Assembly (NCBI GenBank): GCA_003142535.1
Contig: PLMQ01000040.1
Coordinates: 1 to 50,304, forward strand
Direction: 5' to 3'
DNA from: Syntrophaceae bacterium
GTDB lineage: Bacteria > Desulfobacterota > Syntrophia > Syntrophales > Smithellaceae
Length of the DNA: 50,304 nucleotides
In this document: piece by piece, positions 16,346-25,034 of the stretch
Position numbering within the stretch: position 1 is the stretch's first letter
Layout of the letters: each line of letters opens with the position of its first letter
Notes under the pieces: model-generated
The model's input: the letters and a program-made list of their open reading frames with translations, nothing else
Told to the model about the DNA's origin: nothing
Databases searched by the model: none
Translations under genes and position numbers: made by a program

Positions 16346-17098
16346 ATGATTCGTTCTGCGCTTTTAGTTACAATGAGTGTCGCTATAACCGGTTTTATAT
16401 CATTCTGGTGCGTGATCTTTTCCATGATTCCCAATTCTGAAAACAGAATTCATAAAATGGCCAATCTCTGGGCAAAAATATTACTTTTAATCTCCAATAC
16501 AAAAGTGGAAGTTATCGGTAAAGAAAATATCCTGCACGGCAAGCCGCAAATATTTATGGCGAACCATCAAAGTGACTTTGATATTTTAATTGTCCTTGGT
16601 CACATTCCCGGCCAATTCCGCTGGATTGCCAAAAAAGAACTTTTTAATATTCCGGTATTTGGCGCCGCCATGAAAAACGCCGGTTACATAGAAATAGACC
16701 GCCACAATCGCGAAAAGGCAATGCAAAGCCTCGATGAAGCTGCTTTACGCATCCGGGAAGGAAAATCGGTAATGACTTTCCCTGAAGGCACAAGAAGTCG
16801 TGACGGGGAAATCAAGCCGTTCAAACAGGGCACCTTTCATCTCGCCATTAAATCTGGCGTTCCCATTATACCCGTATCAATAGTGGGCAGTGGGCAGATA
16901 ATGCCCAAACGATCGCTGACAGTTACTCCCGGCAGAGTAAAACTGGTCATTGGTAAACCCATTGATGTTAAAAGCTATGGCATTGAAAACCGCCATGAGC
17001 TGATCGAAAAAGTCAGAAAAGTCATTATGAATAATTATGACCACTGGAGAGAAGCGGGTACAGCAAGCATTAAAGATCTGGAAAGGGAACCTACTTGA
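16346..17098 (+). CDS. plsC: 1-acyl-sn-glycerol-3-phosphate acyltransferase
   Basis: A 250-residue membrane-bound acyltransferase making phosphatidic acid. The N-terminal hydrophobic segment covers about residues 3-28. NHQSDFD near residue 72 is the catalytic HX4D motif, and FPEGTRSRDG near 148 binds the glycerol phosphate. VPIIPVSIVGSG is the fourth block. AAAGGGAAG precedes the ATG. It overlaps uppP by 4 nt, starting a run of tightly packed genes to rimO. Confidence 0.93.
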   Translation: MIRSALLVTMSVAITGFISFWCVIFSMIPNSENRIHKMANLWAKILLLISNTKVEVIGKENILHGKPQIFMANHQSDFDILIVLGHIPGQFRWIAKKELFNIPVFGAAMKNAGYIEIDRHNREKAMQSLDEAALRIREGKSVMTFPEGTRSRDGEIKPFKQGTFHLAIKSGVPIIPVSIVGSGQIMPKRSLTVTPGRVKLVIGKPIDVKSYGIENRHELIEKVRKVIMNNYDHWREAGTASIKDLEREPT

Positions 17099-17916
17099 CC
17101 CTTTTCACCGCGATCATTCTGGGTATTGTTCAGGGTCTCACTGAGCTTTTTCCCGTCAGCAGTTCGGCACATCTTGTCATCATCCAGAGTTTTTTGCCGG
17201 ATTTTCATCAGCCCGGTGTAGCCTTTGATGCCATCTTGCACTTGGGAACGCTCGTCGCCGTTGTTTTTTATTTTCGTTTTGATATATGGAACATGTGTAA
17301 AGCCCTTCTTCCGGTAAAGAGTGCAGCTGTTAGCGGAGACACTGATTTGCCCACTTTAAGAAAGCTCATCATTTTCTTGATAATCGGAACAATACCGGCA
17401 GCCATTCTGGGGTTTTTGTTTAAAGACTATATTCACAGCGTCTTTGAATCGGCGCGGGCGGCGGCATTTTTTTTACTGATTACGGGGTTTTTACTCTTTT
17501 TCTCCGACAGGGTTAAAAACGCCACACGCGATGAAAAAGAGCTGAACCTTAAAGATGCCGTTATCATCGGATTTGCCCAGAGCATCGCCCTTTTACCCGG
17601 TATTTCCCGTTCGGGAGCAACAATAACAGCGGGGATATTCCGCAGGCTCAATAGGAAAACAGCGGCGCGCTTTTCTTTTTTACTTTCGCTGCCGGTTATT
17701 TGCGGAGCAGTAATTCTGGAATCACCCTACTTTAAGCAAATTCCTTCCCAGGAAATATTATATTATTTTGCCGGATTTATCTGCGCTGCCTTGGCCGGAT
17801 TGCTTTCCCTCAACCTCTTTTTTCTGGTCATCCGCGAAGCCCGTTTGAAATATTTTGCTTATTACTGCTGGATATTTGGCCTTTTTACTTTGCTTGTCAA
17901 ATCATCAATTTTCTGA
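17095..17916 (+). CDS. uppP: Undecaprenyl-diphosphatase (UppP/BacA)
   Basis: A 273-residue integral membrane phosphatase recycling the lipid carrier for cell-wall synthesis. Both catalytic blocks are clear: GLTELFPVSSSAHLVI near residue 14 and LLPGISRSGATITAGIF near residue 164. Start is TTG overlapping the plsC stop, so translation is likely coupled. Length is normal. Confidence 0.95.
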   Translation: MTLFTAIILGIVQGLTELFPVSSSAHLVIIQSFLPDFHQPGVAFDAILHLGTLVAVVFYFRFDIWNMCKALLPVKSAAVSGDTDLPTLRKLIIFLIIGTIPAAILGFLFKDYIHSVFESARAAAFFLLITGFLLFFSDRVKNATRDEKELNLKDAVIIGFAQSIALLPGISRSGATITAGIFRRLNRKTAARFSFLLSLPVICGAVILESPYFKQIPSQEILYYFAGFICAALAGLLSLNLFFLVIREARLKYFAYYCWIFGLFTLLVKSSIF

Positions 17917-17957
17917 AATAATTAAAATAAATTATAAATTTTTAAATACAGCAACCA

Positions 17958-20213
17958 ATGGAACAAAATCAGATTGATGACAAAAGAATGCGGGAAATTA
18001 AAGGCGTGGTCTGTCTGGCCGTCTCCTTCTTCTTGCTTTTATGTCTTGTCTCCTATCACCCGCAGGATCCGTCATTAAATACTCTCGTTAACGATTGTAT
18101 TTCATCTACGCGTATTGTCACCACAGATAAGGCTATCCATAATTTCACGGGCCATGTCGGCTCTTATACCGCCGATTCCCTTATCCGTCTGTTAGGCATA
18201 TCTTCAATTCTTTTGCCGGTTATTTTTCTGCTGTGTTCTTTTCAGTATTTTTTGAAACCGACATTCTTTATTGATAAAAGCAGATTCTTCGGTTTTTTCT
18301 TTTTTGCGGTTTCCTTCTCCGGTCTGCTGGCCGTGATTATCAAGAAATTTACCTTCTATGAAGAACCTTTTCGGGCCGGCGGTTTAATCGGAGCGGCAGT
18401 TATTGACTTGTTTCTCCGTTACTTCAATATCGCCGGGACATACATTCTATTGATCATGATTCTGGTTGTATCATTGATTTTTATGATAGAATTTTCGCTG
18501 GTTACCACCGCGGGGAAATTTTCGCAAATATCTTTGGCGGCAATTACGGCGGTGAAAAATATGCTGGGCGCGCTTACTTCATCAGCATTGAAAAATATAA
18601 AAATTGAAAAGCAGCCCCAGCCGATTTTTGAAGAAAATGCCGCGGCAGCGAAAAAAGCAAAAAGCAAAAAAGTGGAGCAGACGCATTTTAACTTCAGCAA
18701 AGGCGACGGCAAATTCAGGCTGCCGCCTTTTACGCTGCTGGAAGAAGGTCAACATAAAGATACGCGGATCAAGCGCGATACATTAATTAGCAATTCCCGG
18801 ATTCTGGAAAAGAAGTTATCCGATTTCGGAGTTGAAGGACGCGTTACGGAAGTCATGCCCGGCCCGGTAATTACCATGTATGAACTGGAACCGGCGCCCG
18901 GCGTAAAAATAAATCGCATAACCAATCTGGCCGATGATTTGGCGCTAGCGCTTATGGCGCAAAGCATTCGGATTATCGCGCCCATTCCCGGTAAATCGGT
19001 TATCGGCATTGAAATACCCAACGTCCGCAGAGATCAGGTTTTTCTCAAGGATGTGCTCGATAATGAAGCATTCACAAACTCGTCATTACGCTTGCCCATC
19101 GCTCTTGGCGTTGATTTCGTCGGCACGCCGGTAGTTGCCGATCTGACCAAAATGCCGCACCTGCTGATCGCCGGGACCACTGGTTCCGGTAAAAGTGTCG
19201 CACTCAATGCGATGATTTGCAGCATTCTATTTAAAGCCCGACCAGACGATGTCAAATTCCTTATGATTGATCCGAAAAGGCTGGAACTCTCTTCCTATGA
19301 AGGCATCCCGCACCTGATGCATCCGGTTGTCGTTGACCCGAAAAAAGCCTCGCAGGTATTGCGCTGGACAGTGGAAGAAATGGAAAGACGCTACCGTGTC
19401 ATCAGTGATCTGGGAGTAAAAAGCATTGACGGTTATAACGAAATGCTCTTAAAAGGTGCGAAGGGCAAACAGGCCGCAACACTAAAAGAACAGACTGCGC
19501 TGGAAACCGTCGCCGATCCGGCTCTGAACACAGCCAAACCGGAGCCGCAGATACAGCATATAAAGCTCCCTTATATAGTTGTGGTGATTGATGAGCTGGC
19601 TGACTTGATGATGGTCGCCCCGCGCGATGTGGAAGAATCGCTGACCCGTCTGGCTCAAATGGCGCGGGCGGCAGGAATTCATCTCATCATTGCCACGCAG
19701 CGGCCATCGGTTGATGTCATTACGGGTTTGATTAAAGCCAATTTTCCGACACGCATTTCCTTCCAGGTTTCTTCGAAGATAGATTCCCGGACAATCATCG
19801 ATCAGCCGGGCGCGGAACAACTGCTCGGCTCGGGAGACATGCTTTTTATTCCACCGGGCACATCCAGGCTTTCACGTATTCACGGCGCTTATGTTTCCGA
19901 CAAGGAAATTTCCCGCATTGTGGATTTTGTCAAGACGCAGGCACAGCCATTCTATGACGTCTCGATTGAAAAATTTGAACTGGAGGCGGAGCATTCTGCT
20001 CACAATGACGACAATTTTGATGAAAAATATGATGAAGCGGTAGCGCTTGTCGGCGAACTGGGACAGGCATCAATATCGCTGGTGCAGCGCTATATGAAAA
20101 TCGGTTACAACCGGGCAGCGCGCATGATCGAGCAGATGGAGCGCGAAGGCATTGTCAGCCCATCCGATGGAGCAAAACCGCGAAAAGTCTTAATCAGAAA
20201 GCTGCCCCGTTGA
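17958..20213 (+). CDS. ftsK: DNA translocase FtsK/SpoIIIE
   Basis: A 751-residue septal DNA pump. The N-terminal four-helix membrane region covers about residues 15-175. A linker, much shorter than in E. coli FtsK, follows. The motor has Walker A AGTTGSGKSVALNAM near 408 and Walker B VVVIDELADLMM near 544. The C-terminal gamma winged helix (YDEAVALVGELGQASISLVQ, then YNRAARMIEQMEREGIVSP) reads KOPS-type DNA polarity signals. It is downstream of uppP and overlaps rimO by 4 nt. Confidence 0.96.
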   Translation: MEQNQIDDKRMREIKGVVCLAVSFFLLLCLVSYHPQDPSLNTLVNDCISSTRIVTTDKAIHNFTGHVGSYTADSLIRLLGISSILLPVIFLLCSFQYFLKPTFFIDKSRFFGFFFFAVSFSGLLAVIIKKFTFYEEPFRAGGLIGAAVIDLFLRYFNIAGTYILLIMILVVSLIFMIEFSLVTTAGKFSQISLAAITAVKNMLGALTSSALKNIKIEKQPQPIFEENAAAAKKAKSKKVEQTHFNFSKGDGKFRLPPFTLLEEGQHKDTRIKRDTLISNSRILEKKLSDFGVEGRVTEVMPGPVITMYELEPAPGVKINRITNLADDLALALMAQSIRIIAPIPGKSVIGIEIPNVRRDQVFLKDVLDNEAFTNSSLRLPIALGVDFVGTPVVADLTKMPHLLIAGTTGSGKSVALNAMICSILFKARPDDVKFLMIDPKRLELSSYEGIPHLMHPVVVDPKKASQVLRWTVEEMERRYRVISDLGVKSIDGYNEMLLKGAKGKQAATLKEQTALETVADPALNTAKPEPQIQHIKLPYIVVVIDELADLMMVAPRDVEESLTRLAQMARAAGIHLIIATQRPSVDVITGLIKANFPTRISFQVSSKIDSRTIIDQPGAEQLLGSGDMLFIPPGTSRLSRIHGAYVSDKEISRIVDFVKTQAQPFYDVSIEKFELEAEHSAHNDDNFDEKYDEAVALVGELGQASISLVQRYMKIGYNRAARMIEQMEREGIVSPSDGAKPRKVLIRKLPR

Positions 20214-21568
20214 AAATACTCAAGCCCCAAAAAGTCTACATCATCAGCCTGGGCTGTCCGAAGAATCTGATTGATTCGGAAGTCATGGGCGGCTTGCTCA
20301 GTCGCAGCGGTCTGCAACTAATCAACCGCAGCGATCTGGCGGACATTATCATCGTCAATACCTGCGCTTTTATCAACCCCGCCAAAGAAGAAGCCATTGA
20401 AGAGATTCTTAATCTTGTTCAGGAAAAGAAAACCGGCCACGACTTTCGCCTGATAGTTACCGGTTGCCTGGCCCAACGTTATGGCCTAGAACTTCTGGCC
20501 GAAATTCCGGAGGTGGATTTATTTGTCGGTGTGGGTGAAGTGGGCAACATTGTGCGGCATGTAAACAAACTAAAAAAGGATCATACCAGCCGCGCCGCCA
20601 TTATCACCAAGCCTGACTTTTTAATGACCGCAAAACATGCGCGGGTTTTATCGAATGCAACCGTCAGCACATATTTAAAAATATCCGATGGCTGTTCCAA
20701 TTGCTGCACTTACTGCGCAATTCCGGCGATTCGCGGTAAAGCCCGCAGCCGCAAGCCTGCCGACATCCTGAAAGAAGCACAGATACTGGCCCAAAGAGGA
20801 ATTAAGGAAATTATTATTACCGGCCAGGATACAACGGCTTACGGCCGTGATTTGAGAGACCGTCCGCTGTTATCTGCATTGTTAAAAGAAATGGCACAGA
20901 TAAAGGGCATTAAATGGATCAGGCTGCTTTATGTGCACCCGGCTCATCTATCCGTTGATGTTCTGGAAACGATTGCCACCCAGAAAAATATCTGCCGCTA
21001 TATAGATTTGCCGATTCAACACATTAATGATGATATTTTAATGGCGATGAACCGTAATGTAACCAGTAGCCAAATTAAAGGGATAATTGAACAGGCGCGC
21101 AAAATAATTCCCGATGTTGCCATAAGAACATCGCTGATAGTCGGTTTCCCCGGTGAGACACAAAAGAGATTTAAGAAGCTTTATGATTTCATCCGTGAGG
21201 TAAAGTTTGATCATCTGGGCGTTTTTACATATTCGCGAGAAGAAGGAACAAAAGCGGCTTCCCTACCGGGACGTATTTCCGAAGCGGAAAAGGAACGCCG
21301 CCGGGATTTAATCATGACTGAGCAGGCAGAGATATCGCGTAAAATAAATCAGGGCTTAGTCGGCAGCATTCAGGAAGTTTTACTGGAAGGGAAAAGCGAA
21401 CGCAGCGATTATAACTTCATCGGCCGCTGCCGCCGACAGGCTCCCGAAATTGACGGTCTGATTTATGTTAGAGCCAAACAGGCCAAAGTTGGCTCTATCA
21501 TCAAATGTCAAATCATCGCCGCCGACGACTACGATTTGTTTGCCAATATTAATGGAACACGGATATGA
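20210..21568 (+). CDS. rimO: Ribosomal protein S12 methylthiotransferase RimO
   Basis: A 452-residue radical SAM methylthiotransferase. The N-terminal cluster-binding domain has Cys in SLGCPKNLIDSE, VNTCAF and VTGCLAQRYG. The radical SAM site is SDGCSNCCTYCAIPAIRG (CxxxCxxC), and a TRAM domain ends the protein. SLGCPKN and the IPxIRG segment favour RimO over MiaB. Start TTG overlaps the ftsK stop. The last residues Thr-Arg-Ile and the stop lie in the edge of a partial repeat copy, as in two other genes of the window. Confidence 0.93.
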   Translation: MKILKPQKVYIISLGCPKNLIDSEVMGGLLSRSGLQLINRSDLADIIIVNTCAFINPAKEEAIEEILNLVQEKKTGHDFRLIVTGCLAQRYGLELLAEIPEVDLFVGVGEVGNIVRHVNKLKKDHTSRAAIITKPDFLMTAKHARVLSNATVSTYLKISDGCSNCCTYCAIPAIRGKARSRKPADILKEAQILAQRGIKEIIITGQDTTAYGRDLRDRPLLSALLKEMAQIKGIKWIRLLYVHPAHLSVDVLETIATQKNICRYIDLPIQHINDDILMAMNRNVTSSQIKGIIEQARKIIPDVAIRTSLIVGFPGETQKRFKKLYDFIREVKFDHLGVFTYSREEGTKAASLPGRISEAEKERRRDLIMTEQAEISRKINQGLVGSIQEVLLEGKSERSDYNFIGRCRRQAPEIDGLIYVRAKQAKVGSIIKCQIIAADDYDLFANINGTRI

Positions 21569-21604
21569 AACCAAAAGCAAACTTTGTGGTTCATACCAGT
21601 GATG
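21557..21604 (+). repeat. Dispersed repeat, copy 6 (first hairpin only)
   Basis: ACACGGATATGAAACCAAAA through TTTGTGGTTCATACCAGTGAT corresponds to the first module of the repeat, closed into one stem (TATGAAaCC... GGTTCATA). The other two modules are missing. It overlaps the end of rimO, provides its stop and could act as a processing or termination hairpin. Confidence 0.7.
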
Positions 21605-21645
21605 CTTCATCCGCTTCCATAATGTATGTTTTTGTTCAAAATCAT

Positions 21646-21674
21646 TTGTATTGTTTATTAATTTTCTTTATAAT
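21646..21674 (+). promoter_or_regulatory. Promoter of the membrane-HD fusion gene
   Basis: TTGTAT, a 17-nt spacer and a consensus TATAAT, about 87 nt before the gene. Confidence 0.55.
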
Positions 21675-21760
21675 CAAATTAAACTTGCGGAGTTTTTTCA
21701 ACAGCACAGCTGTTACTAAATAATTAATTACTAAACAAGACATTATTATTCCGGGAAAAT

Positions 21761-23026
21761 GTGATAATGGAACATACCATTATATATGACGGCACAAAAA
21801 TATTTTACTATATAGCGCTTTTCGCTATTTACTCCTTCGCCGGGTGGATCATAGAAGTTACATACCGGTCAATAACACAGCGCAAATTTGTCAACGCCGG
21901 GTTTTTGTATGGACCTTTTATACCGATTTACGCCATAGGCACGGCTTTTATTATTCTTCTGCAATATCTTTTCCAGAGCTGGCATTTTGTGCCCCGCATC
22001 ATCATCTTCGGCCTGGCACTCACCATCATTGAATATCTGGTAGGTTATATTTCTGAAAAAATATTCAAATTAACTTTGTGGGATTATTCGGAAAGCAAGT
22101 TTAATCTTCATGGCAGGGTATGTCTTCATTTTTCCATATTCTGGACCCTTTTCGCCTCTTCTTTTGTAATATTTATTCATCCCGTAGTCTTACTAAATAT
22201 TCTTAGACTCGACGCCTTATACATTAAAATCGCGGCAATTACTTTCCTGATCTACTATCTGATTGACTATGTGTTTTCCCTGATATTTATTGCGGAATTC
22301 CAAAAGAAAATTGCCTATCTGTATACGGAATACTTCAAACTAAGCAATGTTGAAATCGAGAGGATATTTGATTCCTTTCAGAGGTTGCGCAATGCCTTCC
22401 CGGATTTAAACAAGTACATTAATAATAAAATCAATAATAATATCAAAATAAGGATTAATACTTTCTTAAAATCCATCCAGGACAAGGTTATCCTGGAGAT
22501 GGACGGACGCAAACCTTTTGAACACGAATATTACGAAACTATTAAAGATATAGATGAACACGAAGAATTTCTGAAACTGAAAGAGTACTTTCACCACAAT
22601 TCCTCGATTTATGCACACGTCCATGAGGTTTCATATCTATCTTACCGAATATGTAAATTTTTAAAACTGGATTATCGCTCTGCAGCTCGGGGCGCCCTGC
22701 TGCATGATTTTTTTCTGTATGATTGGCGGAACCATGATATTCCGGATTTACCGCGGGAAAAATTTCATGGGATCGAGCATCCCGCTATCGCTCTAGCCAA
22801 CGCCCAAAAACATTTTTCGTTAAATGAAATTGAAGAAGATATTATTAAAAAACATATGTGGCCGCTGACCATCGTTCCACCCAAGTATAAAGAGTCCTTC
22901 ATCGTTTCCTTTTCCGATAAATACCTTTCCTCTAAAGAATTCATCGGTGAATTCAATAAAAGAAGGAAGAACAAACGCAGCGCACATAAAGCGATAAGGA
23001 GGCATAAGAAATTAGGCACTAATTGA
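21761..23026 (+). CDS. Membrane protein with N-terminal CmpB-like permease domain and C-terminal HD phosphohydrolase domain
   Basis: The 421-residue protein has five or so hydrophobic segments within residues 13-180, with AIYSFAGWIIEVTYRS and FVNAGFLYGPFIPIYAIG typical of the ABC_trans_CmpB family. A basic/helical linker follows. Residues 280-395 form an HD domain: H286 or H288, HD at 315-316 in LLHDFFLYDWR, H336/H340 in HGIEHP, H365 in KKHMWPLT and D386 in SDKYLS. Both families are most familiar to me from Firmicutes. The substrate of the HD domain (nucleotide or phosphate ester) is unknown. Start is GTG at 21761 or ATG at 21767. Residues are AT-rich-coded. Confidence 0.82.
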   Translation: MIMEHTIIYDGTKIFYYIALFAIYSFAGWIIEVTYRSITQRKFVNAGFLYGPFIPIYAIGTAFIILLQYLFQSWHFVPRIIIFGLALTIIEYLVGYISEKIFKLTLWDYSESKFNLHGRVCLHFSIFWTLFASSFVIFIHPVVLLNILRLDALYIKIAAITFLIYYLIDYVFSLIFIAEFQKKIAYLYTEYFKLSNVEIERIFDSFQRLRNAFPDLNKYINNKINNNIKIRINTFLKSIQDKVILEMDGRKPFEHEYYETIKDIDEHEEFLKLKEYFHHNSSIYAHVHEVSYLSYRICKFLKLDYRSAARGALLHDFFLYDWRNHDIPDLPREKFHGIEHPAIALANAQKHFSLNEIEEDIIKKHMWPLTIVPPKYKESFIVSFSDKYLSSKEFIGEFNKRRKNKRSAHKAIRRHKKLGTN

Positions 23027-23092
23027 TTATACAGGCGTTGTACCTTATTTGTCATGGATAAAAATATTGAGTAAATATAAAAAGGAGAAAAA

Positions 23093-23509
23093 ATGGATTA
23101 CAAACAAATGACAGCGCCTTGCGGATTGGATTGCTTCAATTGTTCGCTGTATTTCGCCAGCACCAACGATAGTATCAGAAAAGTTGTTGCGGAGAAAATG
23201 GGCATCTCTTTTGAGCTGGCAGCATGCAAAGGCTGCCGCAATGAAAACGGAACGATCCGTGCCATTGGAAAAATAGAACCATGCAAAGCTTACAAATGCA
23301 TCCAGGAGAAAAAACTTGATTTTTGCTATGAATGCTCGGATTTCCCCTGCGGCAATTTACAGCCATACGCGGATATGGCCTCGTCAAGGCCGCACAACAT
23401 CAAAGTTTTTAATTCCTGCCTGATTAAAAAGATGGGGCTGGAAAAATGGGCTAAAGAAAGCTCAAAGAATGTGCGGGATACATATTTTAAAGCAAAATTC
23501 GGAATTTGA
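23093..23509 (+). CDS. DUF3795 domain protein (Cys-rich)
   Basis: A 138-residue protein with ten or more cysteines in paired spacing: APCGLDCFNCSLY near the N-terminus, CKGCRNENG, CKAYKC, FCYECSDFPC. This is the DUF3795 pattern, probably binding zinc or an iron-sulfur cluster. Function is unknown. A strong AAAAGGAG precedes the ATG. It follows the HD protein on the same strand after 66 nt and is closed by a hairpin. Confidence 0.87.
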   Translation: MDYKQMTAPCGLDCFNCSLYFASTNDSIRKVVAEKMGISFELAACKGCRNENGTIRAIGKIEPCKAYKCIQEKKLDFCYECSDFPCGNLQPYADMASSRPHNIKVFNSCLIKKMGLEKWAKESSKNVRDTYFKAKFGI

Positions 23510-23549
23510 CCAAAAGCGACTTGCCAGGAGTTTATCCAATAAAATATAG

Positions 23550-23594
23550 GGAAACGGTTCTAATATAGCATTAGCAATTATTAGAACCGTTTCC
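23550..23594. terminator. 16-bp perfect hairpin between convergent genes
   Basis: GGAAACGGTTCTAATA, a 13-nt loop, then TATTAGAACCGTTTCC. It lies between the DUF3795 gene (plus) and the methyltransferase gene (minus), so it may end both transcripts. There is no real T-run, so termination may need another factor. Confidence 0.5.
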
Positions 23595-23615
23595 TGTTAT
23601 CCCTCTTATTAACTT

Positions 23616-25034
23616 TTAATCTTCATCCGCCTTTTTTTGATTGCCATAAAATTTCCACTGGCCATTTTCTTTGATGATAATTCCTTCTGCGAGGTCATAA
23701 CCCATGTTAGTTTTTGTAAACCCTGAATATCGGGCAATGTCGCCATTGATCTGCAAATTCGTCAGAATTGTATTTGCAGATGTTATAGCCTTTACAGATG
23801 GTACTTCGCAAACCATCAGCCAGTAATACGACATGAAGGTATTTGTTGCTCCATTGTCAAGGTATTTTCCGGAGTAGCTAGCCATTATTCTCCAAAATTC
23901 GTGAGTTAATAAGTCTTTGTTATACTGATCAAAAAAAGTTTGTATATCAGCCGGAACTGCAACTGTATGTGATGTTGGTGAGGGGTCGGGATTAAAAGCC
24001 TTATATGGTTTTTTCATTAACTCATTCTGGAGAGATTTGTCGGGCACTTGAGCATGGGCAATTCTAAGAAAACCGTGCATGCGGCCATCCACTTTACCGT
24101 TACTCCGGATAAGATATTTTTGGGTCAATTCTTGCGGGCCGAGGTCGGAAATCAAAGACAACCCTTTTTGATTTACATAACTCTCCGCTTCACCATCATA
24201 AATACCGAAGGTAATTGGTTCACCCCAAGCGGCAACCGCTTCAGCAGCCGCTCTGGCGCCATAATAACGGAAATCCTTTTCGACTATAGGCTGGAGCATA
24301 TAATCAAAAACAATAGAGCTTCCGGGAACTGCATGATCAGCAATAAACCGGAGTGTTCCGGCGACAGCTTCTGCGCTTATGTACATTGTTACGCCTTCCC
24401 AAATGAAAAGGGTTTTCTTCGCTTCATCGAAACCTGCCTTTTTTAATTCTCCTTCCAGAGTTTGTATGTTGAAATCGATAGGACAGTAAATAACCCAATC
24501 CGGCAACTTACCCAATATTTCCTTAACCATTTTTATTTTATCCGCCTGTGTTTCCGGCAGGTCCACTTCAAAGAATTTTACTTTGGGTGCAGCTTTATGA
24601 AAACGATAGGCACGGCTGTCATAACCAGCGCCAAGATTAACAACCTGGGATATGCCACTTTTTAGAGCATCCGATAAAATGGCATCAATATGTTTTGTCC
24701 GCGCATTGATATAAAAATATGCTGAAGTATGAAATGTTTTAATTAATCTTTTAAATCGAGGAAAATCTTTTTTGGCAATTGGTTCCCTCAAGTGATAATC
24801 CCATTTTTCCAGAGGCACAAATTTTTCTGCAAGAATATCATTGTTACGGATTTTATCATCAGGATCCATTGATCCAATTGCTCGATACACAGCTACGCCC
24901 TCAGCCGTTTGAGATATTCTTCCTTTCTCTACGGCATAACCATTGGCTCCCATTATTATGGAAATAAATAACGCCACCAAAATTGAAATACTTTTACTGG
25001 TAATACTGTTTAAGTTTCGATTATTCTTTTTCAT
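23616..25034 (-). CDS. SAM-dependent methyltransferase (leucine carboxyl methyltransferase-like) with N-terminal signal-like segment
   Basis: The 472-residue protein has a basic-hydrophobic N-terminus (about residues 14-33, ending ANGYA) resembling a signal peptide. Motif I of the PPM1/LCMT-type family is VVNLGAGYDSRAYRF at 131-145. FFEVDLPETQADK and FIWEGVTMYISAEAV complete the SAM fold. The C-terminal part after about residue 360 (FFDQYNKDLLTHEFW to GIIIKENGQWKFYG) resembles a SnoaL-type small domain. If exported, the lack of SAM outside the cytoplasm is a puzzle; the segment may instead be a membrane anchor. It overlaps the permease gene by 14 nt. Confidence 0.78.
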   Translation of the reverse strand: MKKNNRNLNSITSKSISILVALFISIIMGANGYAVEKGRISQTAEGVAVYRAIGSMDPDDKIRNNDILAEKFVPLEKWDYHLREPIAKKDFPRFKRLIKTFHTSAYFYINARTKHIDAILSDALKSGISQVVNLGAGYDSRAYRFHKAAPKVKFFEVDLPETQADKIKMVKEILGKLPDWVIYCPIDFNIQTLEGELKKAGFDEAKKTLFIWEGVTMYISAEAVAGTLRFIADHAVPGSSIVFDYMLQPIVEKDFRYYGARAAAEAVAAWGEPITFGIYDGEAESYVNQKGLSLISDLGPQELTQKYLIRSNGKVDGRMHGFLRIAHAQVPDKSLQNELMKKPYKAFNPDPSPTSHTVAVPADIQTFFDQYNKDLLTHEFWRIMASYSGKYLDNGATNTFMSYYWLMVCEVPSVKAITSANTILTNLQINGDIARYSGFTKTNMGYDLAEGIIIKENGQWKFYGNQKKADED

